From assembly GCA_002346435.1 (NCBI GenBank), contig DDZT01000133.1:10933-29437 (forward strand): DNA of 18,505 bases, in the 5' to 3' direction. Below the pieces are notes generated by a model that saw only the letters and a program-made list of their open reading frames with translations, made no database searches and had not been told where the DNA came from. Below are positions 8,288 through 15,533 of this stretch, one piece after another. Each line of letters opens with the position of its first letter. Within the stretch, counting starts at the first letter, position 1. The stretch comes from Anaerolineales bacterium UBA3001. GTDB lineage: Bacteria; Chloroflexota; Anaerolineae; Anaerolineales; UBA11657. The position numbers and the translations under genes were made by a program.

Positions 8288-10064
8288 AAACTTGGGAATA
8301 GATAAAGATGTTGCTGGAATCAAGCCCACTTTGTGGAAAACGCTCAATCGTGACGATATCGGCGTTCGGTTTTATATTTGCTGGTGTTTGATTTTTGCGG
8401 CGATTGGTGCTTTGCTGCGATTTTACAAATTGGGATACTTGCCGTTATCTGATGTTGAGGTGGAAAATGCGCTACTCGCCTGGCTAATAGTGGGTGATCA
8501 AAAGTTGGTTGATACTAATTGGCTGGCAAATAGTGCCTTAGTGAACTTTACCCAGATCATTATATTTTGGGTTACTGATACAGCAAATTTAGTTTCCGTA
8601 CGTTTGGTAACTGCGTTATGTGGAAGTGCTTTGATTTTTGCTCCTCTGTTATTTGTTCGTCATCTTGGTAGAGTTGGTGCGGGTGTGACTATGGCGCTAT
8701 TTTCAGTATCGCCAAGTCTTGTGATGGTATCTAGAACAGCTGATGGGATGTCCATTTCGTTGGTCTGTCTTGTTGTGGCACTAGTAGGTTTTGAAAATGC
8801 TATTAATAGAAAATCAGGCCATGGATTTGGTATGATCCTTCTGGGTTTGGTACTAGGAGTATTGTGTGGGCTAAGCTTTGTGATACCTGCAATATTTATA
8901 ATTTACATATTATTTCGCAATCCATATTTAATGAATCTACTATTGGAAACGGTACGAAAATATAGTTTTCGCAATGTTATAGCATATGTTGTGATTGGTT
9001 TGCTCGTTGTGACAGCTTTCTTTAGACATAGATATGGGTTAATGGTTTTGACTGAGCCTTTGTTGCAGTGGGTTTTGGGGTGGTCATCATACAACAGGAT
9101 GTACTCGGAGCTAATGATTGCGGAGATTGTTTTTGTTAATCAGCCCTTGCTAATCTTGTTGTCCATTGTGGGTGTAGTTATAGCTCTGCATGGAAGAAGT
9201 CTAGAGCCAAACTTGTTAGTATTGTTAGCCTGCGGATTATTGTACGGAGTAGTATATTCCGGAGTGCAATCCAGAGATGTGGTTTGGGTAATTATTCCAT
9301 TATATGTTGTTTGTGGACGTGTATTAGTATGGGCTTCGCAAGGTCAATGGAGTGTTCAGGAACTGATAGTTGCGACTATTCAAGGGGTTGTATTGGGTTC
9401 TCTAATAGTATTTGGGTATATCGTTTTTGGTGGACAGGATTTTACCTTACGCGCAGCTGATTATAGTGTTGATAGAAATATAATTATTCAGGTGTTGGTG
9501 TTAGTAGGTATGTTGGTTTTAATTGTAGCTTTATTCAGTGCTGGATGGTCCGTAAGGGTATCTATGGCAAGCGTGATGATTGTACTGTTCCTCTTCGCTA
9601 CAGTGTGGTCAATGCATCGAAGTTGGACTATGGTTCATGCTACTAGTGGTGGGTATACAACTAATTGGCATAGTACAAAGTACACAGGGTCTGATAAGAT
9701 TATGTTAAAAACACTAGAGAATTTGTCATTGAGATATGTGGGTCATCCGCGAGAGGTTGATATAAAAGTGATAGGTCCGTACAATCGTCAATTGGCTTGG
9801 TTTTTGCGGGATTTTACAAATGTTAAGTGGGGTAAAAGTTCAGCATTAGTGGATTATCCGTCTGTAATACTCACGTTTGGTGTAAATGAACCGATTATTA
9901 CAGATTCTGGCTATATCGGTCAAGAATTTCAACTCTATGATGATTATTATGGTGGAAATAATCTTGGTGCAAAAGATAAGCGCAATTTCAAATTCCAACT
10001 GCTTGGGTCTACTTTCGATACAATAGTGGTTTGGACTAGACAAGGAGATACAATCCCCGAATAA
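8256..10064 (+). CDS. TIGR03663-like membrane protein with degraded signature motifs
   Basis: This predicted polytopic membrane protein of about 602 residues resembles the N-terminal part of the next gene. RFYKLG matches RLYDLG, the loop SDVEVENALLAW aligns with SHDESLHTYYAW, and the distal soluble segment LAWFLRDF aligns with FTWYLRDY. The family's hallmark DE pair becomes VE at the aligned position (an Asp lies two residues before that Glu), and no HGP tripeptide follows. It may therefore be a non-catalytic partner or a diverged transferase. It is intact and uninterrupted, so it is not an obvious pseudogene. The frame opens at ATG 8256 with a second ATG at 8274 (M7). Both overlap the upstream gene and neither has a convincing Shine-Dalgarno sequence. 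Homology was judged by eye; the function is unknown. Confidence 0.75.
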   Translation: MRQLIFMSLIRNLGIDKDVAGIKPTLWKTLNRDDIGVRFYICWCLIFAAIGALLRFYKLGYLPLSDVEVENALLAWLIVGDQKLVDTNWLANSALVNFTQIIIFWVTDTANLVSVRLVTALCGSALIFAPLLFVRHLGRVGAGVTMALFSVSPSLVMVSRTADGMSISLVCLVVALVGFENAINRKSGHGFGMILLGLVLGVLCGLSFVIPAIFIIYILFRNPYLMNLLLETVRKYSFRNVIAYVVIGLLVVTAFFRHRYGLMVLTEPLLQWVLGWSSYNRMYSELMIAEIVFVNQPLLILLSIVGVVIALHGRSLEPNLLVLLACGLLYGVVYSGVQSRDVVWVIIPLYVVCGRVLVWASQGQWSVQELIVATIQGVVLGSLIVFGYIVFGGQDFTLRAADYSVDRNIIIQVLVLVGMLVLIVALFSAGWSVRVSMASVMIVLFLFATVWSMHRSWTMVHATSGGYTTNWHSTKYTGSDKIMLKTLENLSLRYVGHPREVDIKVIGPYNRQLAWFLRDFTNVKWGKSSALVDYPSVILTFGVNEPIITDSGYIGQEFQLYDDYYGGNNLGAKDKRNFKFQLLGSTFDTIVVWTRQGDTIPE

Positions 10065-10078
10065 GTAAGGGGTTTTTT
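10055..10078 (+). promoter_or_regulatory. CCCC/GGGG hairpin plus T6 tract spanning stop codon and next SD
   Basis: CCCC at 10055-10058 can pair with GGGG at 10069-10072 across a ten-base loop that contains the TAA of the upstream gene (10062-10064). Six T residues follow at 10073-10078. The right arm is part of AAGGGG, the best Shine-Dalgarno candidate for ATG 10080, seven bases away. The layout fits either translational coupling, where the upstream ribosome opens the stem, or a weak intrinsic terminator/attenuator. The stem is only four G-C pairs, so folding is uncertain. Confidence 0.45.
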
Positions 10079-10079
10079 G

Positions 10080-13000
10080 ATGAATAATAAAGCAGGCACT
10101 GTGCAAGGTAGTATTATGATAAAGCTCGATTATGAAAAGGTCATGTGGGTTTTATTGTTGCTATTCGCAGCCACATTGCGACTGTATGACTTAGGAGCTA
10201 GAGTGATTAGTCATGATGAAAGTCTGCATACATACTATGCTTGGGAACTATCTCAGGGACGTGGCTTTGAACATACTCCACTAATGCATGGGCCATTGCA
10301 ATTCCATGTCGTAGCTTTCACGTATTTCTTGTTTGGAGATTCCGATTACACATCGCGAATACCGTCTGCAGTTTTTGGTATTGTGGCTGTTGGATTGTTT
10401 TGGTTTTTCCGTGATGTTTTTGGCAGGGTTGGTGCACTTGTTGGTGCTGGACTCATGACTATTTCGCCAATGATGCTTTACTATTCCAGATATGTACGCA
10501 ATGAATCTCTGGTCGTTGTTTGGGTATTGATTATGTTATTGGCCATTGTGAAATACTTTCATCACAGGCATCCAAAATGGCTATATATTCTTGCAGGTGC
10601 TATGGCATTAAACCATACAACTAAAGAAGTAGCATTTTTATATGATGCTATATGGATGCTGTTCTTGGGATTGCTCTTTGTCAGAGACAACATTAGAGAT
10701 AGGTGGCCCAATAGATTGTTAAAGCAGATTTTCGTAGTTTTGCTTGTTGCGGCAGTGTTTTTTGCTGTTATGGCACTTTTATCGCTGAGTTACGATATTG
10801 ATAATGGGTCAGCGATTGTTGATGCTGGCTTCATTAATATAGATAGTATTGTGAATATATCAGGTGTGGTTGCTTTAGGATTGGTCGCCTTGGCTGCGGC
10901 TATAGTTTCTGCGGCTAGATGGAAAGCATTACAGATATACCCTAGTTTTCATTTGCTCGTCATTATGACTTCGCTAGTATTACCTCAGCTTGTGGCCTTA
11001 CCAGTACGGACATTGTTAGGCAGTGATCCGCTTGACTATACAACTGAGGGAATGTGGCGAACAGGCACCGTATTTGCGGTGTTGTTGATTATTTCTATAG
11101 GTCTTGGTATGGCATGGGATAGAAAAAAGTGGATCATATGTGCAGGTGTATTCTATTCGATTTACATATTGTTTTTCACTACCGTATTCTCCAATGGCGG
11201 AGGTTTGACTAGTGGGTTTGTTGGATCATTGGGGTATTGGATGGAACAACAATCTGTGGAGAGAGGTAGTCAGCCTTGGTACTATTACTTTTTGGTGCTT
11301 ATCCCATTGTACGAGTATCTACCTGCTTTAGGTACGATGGCTGGTGCGTGGCTGTTTGCTAAAGGGTCCAAGAGAGATATAGCAGGTGGCATGTATTTGA
11401 GAAATGGTAATTTCGACTTTCCCTTGCTATCTTTCCTTATGTTTTGGTGCCTATCGGCATTTGTTATCTATGTTTTGGCTGGAGAGAAAATGCCGTGGCT
11501 TACAGTACATTTAAGTCTTCCAATGATATTCATTTCGAGTTGGGTTATTGGGTTTTGGATTAGGCGTGTAGACTGGATAAAATTAGGTGTTAGCAAAGGA
11601 TTTGTTTTGGGTGCACTGTTGCTGGTAGTTGGAATAGCAATGTTTGATTTGATGAAGAGATTTGTGCCACTACTATTGGGATGGAGCACATCAACACAAG
11701 GTATCCCTTTTCAAGGTAGAACAACAATTCAATTAGATGACACAATGGCTTTTCTTTCGTCATTGTTCGTTTTGGCTTTGGCAGTTTTTGCAGGCATGCA
11801 TTTAGTACGACAAATAGGAAGGTTGCAATTTAGATATATCGTCAATGCTGCAATTGTTGGGTTTTTGTCAATCCTCACTATCCGTACTGGCCTAATTGCT
11901 AACTACATCAAATTCGATGAACAAACTGAGTTCATTAACTACGCGTCGGGTGCACCGGGCATTAAAGTCGTTATGGAACAGGTTGAAGAAATCTCTCGTA
12001 GTGCTACTGATGGGCTGGGAATTAAGGTTGCCTATGACGATGATGTTTCTTGGCCTTTTACGTGGTATTTACGGGATTATAGAAATCAAGTGTTTTTTGG
12101 CGCTGAACCTTCAAGGCAAGCACTTGAGGATGCATCATTAGTGATTGCCGGTAATAACAACTGGCCTAAAGTAGAAGCGTTGTTGAAAAACAATTATCAT
12201 ACGTTTGAATATATTCGTATGTGGTGGCCAATGCAGGATTATTTCGGATTGGATATGCAACGGATTTCTAAAAACTTAAATGATCCAGAAAGATTGGCTG
12301 CATTGTGGGATATTTGGTATAGGCGCGATTACGTCCGGTACGGTGATATTAATGGGGTTGATTATTCATTGTCCAACTGGCCTGTTGTTGATAGGATGCG
12401 ATTTTATGTTGACAAAAAACTTGCGGCTAAATTGTGGAGCATGGGCTCCATGATAGATGTGCATCCAACAATAGAAGATGTTGATCCGTTTGAGGCAGTC
12501 AGTGTTGCTCGGACTGCGTCAGCTGTATGGGGTTCGAACGGCAATGACTCAAGCGAATTTAACAGGCCGCGAGACGTTGCAGTAGGTGCCAGTAATGACG
12601 TTTATGTCGCTGATACATTTAATCACCGCATACAGAAGTTTGATAAAAATGGCAATTTCTTATTGCAATGGGGTGAGTATGGATTGATTGATCAAAGCGA
12701 TAATCTAAGTGGTGCATTAAACGAGCCATGGGGTCTGGGAGTAAGCGATGACGGTATGGTATATGTTGCTGATACATGGAACCATAGAATAGTAAAATTT
12801 GATAGCGATGGAGAGATAGTCGATTCCTGGGGAAGTTTCGGGGACGGAGTTGACTTATATAGCATGTGGGGTCCACGTGAAGTTGCTATTGGGCCTGCCG
12901 GTTTGGTTTACGTATCTGATACTGGTAACAAGCGTGTATCCGTTTTTACCCAGGATGGTGTTGGGGTACGGCAGGTAGGAAAAGGCGGTGCATTACAAGG

Positions 13001-13388
13001 GGAATTAGAGGAGCCAGTTGGATTGGTGGTCGGTGATGATGGATCAATCTATGTGGCAGATACTTGGAATGCTAGAATTCAGGTTTTCACAGTTGAGGGG
13101 GATTATCTCCGCGAATGGTCAGTGCCGGAGTGGGAAGGGCAGTCACTTAATAATAAGCCATTCCTTGCGATTGATAACGCTGGCAGAATTTTTGCTAGTG
13201 CTCCGGAAGGATATCGTATTCTAGTATGGGATTTTTATGGTAAGCCTGTGCTAGGGTGGGGAAATTATGGGAATGATTTGCAGTCTTTTGATCTTCCCAC
13301 GGGCATAGACTTGGATGCATTTGGTGGATTGTATGTGGCTGACACCGATAATGATCGAGTTTTGTATTTTGAAGGTTTTGCAAAATAG
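10080..13388 (+). CDS. TIGR03663 ('Agl23'-type) membrane protein fused to NHL beta-propeller
   Basis: The 1102-residue protein has two parts. Residues 1 to about 810 match the TIGR03663 family, which NCBI names flippase activity-associated protein Agl23 and which has a GT39-like N-terminus. The signature DE is in SHDESLH (D46, E47), HGP is at 70-72, and arginines occur in SRIPS (93) and YSRYVRNE. Further typical blocks are TKEV, PWYYY and AGEKMPWLTVH (from 467), then a soluble part with SWPFTWYLRDY. Residues from about 815 to the end are six NHL repeats, probably extracytoplasmic. The family often neighbours DUF2298 genes, as here, which supports a shared lipid-linked glycan process; whether it transfers sugar or assists flipping is unresolved. 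ATG 10080 is preferred over TTG 10077 because AAGGGG ends seven bases upstream. No frameshift is seen. Confidence 0.87.
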   Translation: MNNKAGTVQGSIMIKLDYEKVMWVLLLLFAATLRLYDLGARVISHDESLHTYYAWELSQGRGFEHTPLMHGPLQFHVVAFTYFLFGDSDYTSRIPSAVFGIVAVGLFWFFRDVFGRVGALVGAGLMTISPMMLYYSRYVRNESLVVVWVLIMLLAIVKYFHHRHPKWLYILAGAMALNHTTKEVAFLYDAIWMLFLGLLFVRDNIRDRWPNRLLKQIFVVLLVAAVFFAVMALLSLSYDIDNGSAIVDAGFINIDSIVNISGVVALGLVALAAAIVSAARWKALQIYPSFHLLVIMTSLVLPQLVALPVRTLLGSDPLDYTTEGMWRTGTVFAVLLIISIGLGMAWDRKKWIICAGVFYSIYILFFTTVFSNGGGLTSGFVGSLGYWMEQQSVERGSQPWYYYFLVLIPLYEYLPALGTMAGAWLFAKGSKRDIAGGMYLRNGNFDFPLLSFLMFWCLSAFVIYVLAGEKMPWLTVHLSLPMIFISSWVIGFWIRRVDWIKLGVSKGFVLGALLLVVGIAMFDLMKRFVPLLLGWSTSTQGIPFQGRTTIQLDDTMAFLSSLFVLALAVFAGMHLVRQIGRLQFRYIVNAAIVGFLSILTIRTGLIANYIKFDEQTEFINYASGAPGIKVVMEQVEEISRSATDGLGIKVAYDDDVSWPFTWYLRDYRNQVFFGAEPSRQALEDASLVIAGNNNWPKVEALLKNNYHTFEYIRMWWPMQDYFGLDMQRISKNLNDPERLAALWDIWYRRDYVRYGDINGVDYSLSNWPVVDRMRFYVDKKLAAKLWSMGSMIDVHPTIEDVDPFEAVSVARTASAVWGSNGNDSSEFNRPRDVAVGASNDVYVADTFNHRIQKFDKNGNFLLQWGEYGLIDQSDNLSGALNEPWGLGVSDDGMVYVADTWNHRIVKFDSDGEIVDSWGSFGDGVDLYSMWGPREVAIGPAGLVYVSDTGNKRVSVFTQDGVGVRQVGKGGALQGELEEPVGLVVGDDGSIYVADTWNARIQVFTVEGDYLREWSVPEWEGQSLNNKPFLAIDNAGRIFASAPEGYRILVWDFYGKPVLGWGNYGNDLQSFDLPTGIDLDAFGGLYVADTDNDRVLYFEGFAK
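12525..13385 (+). repeat. six NHL repeat units (beta-propeller coding region)
   Basis: Six units spaced about 140-160 bases apart encode the pattern (V/I)YVADTxNHRI followed by a F-x-x-x-G turn. The D-T core motifs lie near 12610, 12765, 12915, 13055 and 13335. Unit five, near 13190, is degenerate and reads IFASAPEGYRI. Six units are the number needed to close one propeller, so the domain is probably complete. The units differ at the DNA level, so this is an old protein repeat and not a recent tandem duplication. Confidence 0.85.
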
Positions 13389-13415
13389 ATTGTATGTTTT
13401 GCGGCTATTGTGGTA

Positions 13416-13444
13416 GTGACTAAGATGATCCATGATGATATAAT
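13416..13444 (+). promoter_or_regulatory. probable sigma-70-type promoter of sucCD
   Basis: A perfect TATAAT at 13439-13444 is preceded by TG one base upstream (13436-13437, extended -10). GTGACT at 13416-13421, 17 bases before it, matches four of six bases of the -35 consensus. The predicted start near 13451 gives a leader of about 20 bases. This is the only gap in the first 15 kb long enough to hold a promoter, and it separates the glycan genes from sucCD. Confidence 0.6.
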
Positions 13445-13456
13445 CTCGGCTTCGTT

Positions 13457-13463
13457 GAGAGGG
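13457..13463 (+). promoter_or_regulatory. ribosome binding site of sucC
   Basis: GAGAGGG lies eight bases before ATG 13472. It is among the clearest Shine-Dalgarno sequences in the window and supports that start. Confidence 0.6.
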
Positions 13464-13471
13464 ATAGACCA

Positions 13472-14602
13472 ATGAAATTACATGAATATCAAAGTAAACG
13501 TTTGTTCTCTGAATATGGCATTCCAATACCAGATGGCGATATTGCTTCGACAGCTACTGAAGCAGTTGATATAGCGTCTGGGCTTGGCGGCAAGGTAGTT
13601 GTTAAAGCTCAAGTCCTAGTTGGTGGGCGTGGTAAGGCTGGCGGAGTGAAAATAGCTGAGGATGGAATTGAGGCCGGTGCGTGTGCCGAAAAAATTCTAG
13701 GTATGGATATATCTGGTTTGACCGTACGTAAAGTGCTAATTGATGAAGCGGTAGACATTGATACAGAAATATATCTGGGTATTACTAATGACCGACTGAA
13801 AAAGTGTCCTGTCATTATGGCTTCGGCCGCAGGTGGAATTGACATTGAAGAAGTTGCTGCGGACACTCCGGAAATGATTGTAAGAGAGCATATCCATCCT
13901 TTCCTAGGTCTAAAAAGTTATCAAACTAGGAATATGGCAGTTTCAATCAAGTTACCTGAACATTTGTGGAAAAAATTTGACGATATATGTCAATCGCTAC
14001 ACAGTGTATATAAAACCAGTGATGCTACATTGGCTGAAATCAATCCATTGGTGGTAACTAATGAAGGTAATTTGCTTGCTGTCGATGGGAAAATGGTATT
14101 GGACGAGAATGCTTTGGGCCGTCAAGGTGATTTGGAACAATTGCGGGATGCAGATTTAGAAACGGTTGAGGAGAGCGAGGCTCGTAGGTACGGCTTGTCT
14201 TATGTTGCTCTTGACGGTGACATTGGTTGTATGGTAAATGGTGCTGGGCTAGCTATGGGAACCATGGATATAATCAAGTATTTTGGTGGAGAACCGGCTA
14301 ATTTTCTCGACATAGGTGGTGGCGCATCTGCTGAAAAAGTTTCTGCGGCATTGCGAATAATCTTGAAAGATGGACGTGTAAAAGTACTACTAATAAATAT
14401 ATTTGGTGGAATTACACGATGTGATGAAGTAGCGAAAGGTGTTGTTCATGCCATAGACGAAGTAGGCGTAGACGTTCCTATGGTAGTTAGGCTAGTTGGA
14501 ACTAATGAAGAGGAGGGACGCGAATTATTGGCCAGTGCTAAGTTAGCTACTGCATCATCTTTAGCAGATGCAGCACAAAAAGCTATTGCTCTAGCGGCTT
14601 GA
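13472..14602 (+). CDS. sucC: succinyl-CoA ligase (ADP-forming) subunit beta
   Basis: This is the beta subunit of succinyl-CoA synthetase, the TCA-cycle enzyme that interconverts succinyl-CoA and succinate with formation of a nucleoside triphosphate in the cytoplasm. At 376 residues it is close to the roughly 388 of the E. coli protein. The N-terminal ATP-grasp domain has MKLHEYQSKRLFSEYGIPIP at the start and KAQVLVGGRGKAGGVK at 45-60; EINPL lies near 190 (metal/nucleotide site). The C-terminal CoA-ligase domain has GAGLAMGTMDIIKYFGG, FLDIGGGAS and INIFGGITRCD, all near-identical to the family consensus. sucD follows after 15 bases. ADP versus GDP preference cannot be read by eye. It has its own promoter, so its position beside glycan genes need not reflect a shared pathway. 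Confidence 0.97.
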   Translation: MKLHEYQSKRLFSEYGIPIPDGDIASTATEAVDIASGLGGKVVVKAQVLVGGRGKAGGVKIAEDGIEAGACAEKILGMDISGLTVRKVLIDEAVDIDTEIYLGITNDRLKKCPVIMASAAGGIDIEEVAADTPEMIVREHIHPFLGLKSYQTRNMAVSIKLPEHLWKKFDDICQSLHSVYKTSDATLAEINPLVVTNEGNLLAVDGKMVLDENALGRQGDLEQLRDADLETVEESEARRYGLSYVALDGDIGCMVNGAGLAMGTMDIIKYFGGEPANFLDIGGGASAEKVSAALRIILKDGRVKVLLINIFGGITRCDEVAKGVVHAIDEVGVDVPMVVRLVGTNEEEGRELLASAKLATASSLADAAQKAIALAA

Positions 14603-14617
14603 TATCCTCGCAATAAT

Positions 14618-15484
14618 ATGAGTATCTTAGTTGACGCAAACACTAAAGTTATGGTTCAAGGTATCACCGGCCGGGAAGGTCTATTTCATACCCGACAGAT
14701 GTTAGATTATGGCACACTGGTTGTTGCTGGGGTTACTCCTGGCAAGGGTGGCGAGATAATTGCTAATAAAATCCCAGTCTATGACACATGCAAGGGTGCA
14801 TTGGAAGCAAATTCGATAGATTGTTCCGTTATTTATGTGCCAGCTGCATTTGCTCGGGATGCAATCCTTGAGGCGGCTGATGCTGGAGTTCCATTGGTTA
14901 TATGTATAACAGAAGGTATTCCGGTAAGTGATATGATGGAAGTGAGAGCGTATCTCGATAATGTAGACTGTCGACTGATTGGACCCAATTGTCCGGGTAT
15001 TTTGTCTCCTGGTGAGACAAAAATAGGTATCATCCCGGGTCATATAGCGGAAAAGGGCAATGTAGGAATAGTATCAAGATCAGGAACATTGACTTACGAA
15101 GTCTTGTATGCATTAGCGCAGAAAGGGCTAGGGGCATCTACATGCGTTGGTATTGGAGGAGATCCGATTAATGGGACGAACTTTATTGATGTGCTAGATC
15201 TTTTTCAAAATGATCCTGAGACTAAAAAAATTGTCATGATTGGTGAAATTGGTGGCTCAGACGAGGAATTAGCAGCTGATTATATCAGTAAGTTTGTAGA
15301 TAAACCTGTGGTGTCATTTATAGCTGGTCAGACTGCGCCTCCAGGCAAGCGTATGGGTCATGCTGGTGCTATAGTAGAAGGCGGATCTGGAATGGCGTCT
15401 GATAAAATTGAAGCACTGATGAACGCTGGTGCACTAATTGCTAATCATCCAGAAGAAATCCCTGAGTTATTGGCATCTAGGTAG
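14618..15484 (+). CDS. sucD: succinyl-CoA ligase subunit alpha
   Basis: This 288-residue alpha subunit of succinyl-CoA synthetase binds CoA through an N-terminal Rossmann-like domain and carries the phosphorylated active-site histidine. Visible marks are VMVQGITGREGLFHT at the start, GVTPGKGG, IGPNCPGILSPGE, VSRSGTLTYEV (phosphate/CoA loop) and RMGHAGAIVEGGSG, with the catalytic His at 248. The length and motifs are complete. It starts 15 bases after sucC; no strong Shine-Dalgarno sequence precedes ATG 14618, so translation may depend on ribosomes arriving from sucC. The coding sequence ends with three consecutive in-frame stops, TAG TAG TAA (15482-15490). The product should form the usual alpha-beta enzyme with sucC. 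Confidence 0.97.
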   Translation: MSILVDANTKVMVQGITGREGLFHTRQMLDYGTLVVAGVTPGKGGEIIANKIPVYDTCKGALEANSIDCSVIYVPAAFARDAILEAADAGVPLVICITEGIPVSDMMEVRAYLDNVDCRLIGPNCPGILSPGETKIGIIPGHIAEKGNVGIVSRSGTLTYEVLYALAQKGLGASTCVGIGGDPINGTNFIDVLDLFQNDPETKKIVMIGEIGGSDEELAADYISKFVDKPVVSFIAGQTAPPGKRMGHAGAIVEGGSGMASDKIEALMNAGALIANHPEEIPELLASR

Positions 15485-15497
15485 TAGTAAGTACTAT
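15470..15497 (+). promoter_or_regulatory. possible promoter for the PTPS-related membrane gene
   Basis: TTGGCA at 15470-15475 matches five of six -35 bases. After 16 bases comes TACTAT at 15492-15497, matching four of six -10 bases. The box sits across the end of sucD and would place the start near 15504, inside the inverted repeat that follows. AT-rich sequence produces such matches by chance, so support is weak. Confidence 0.28.
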
Positions 15498-15498
15498 T

Positions 15499-15517
15499 TA
15501 ATATTTCGAAAATATTA
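15499..15517. repeat. 8-bp inverted repeat with 3-base spacer in the sucD / membrane-gene gap
   Basis: TAATATTT and AAATATTA flank CGA, a perfect inverted repeat. Outer bases (GTAGT at 15484-15488 and ACTAC at 15522-15526) could extend the stem imperfectly, and T6 follows at 15528-15533 directly before the GTG start. It may be an operator overlapping the possible transcription start, or a weak AT-rich terminator of sucCD. Confidence 0.45.
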
Positions 15518-15533
15518 GTGAACTACATTTTTT

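Noticed and set aside
8256..10064. Pseudogene call for the motif-degraded paralogue
   Set aside because: The frame is uninterrupted over 602 codons, keeps membrane architecture and overlaps its neighbour in the usual coupled way, so active maintenance is more likely.
10055..10078. Firm intrinsic terminator ending the operon
   Set aside because: The stem has only four pairs with a ten-base loop, and its right arm is the best ribosome site for the next gene. It is recorded instead as a coupling or attenuation element of uncertain role.
14702..15043. 113-codon open frame on the minus strand
   Set aside because: It lies wholly inside sucD, whose protein matches its family end to end. The translated antisense product has no recognisable motif.
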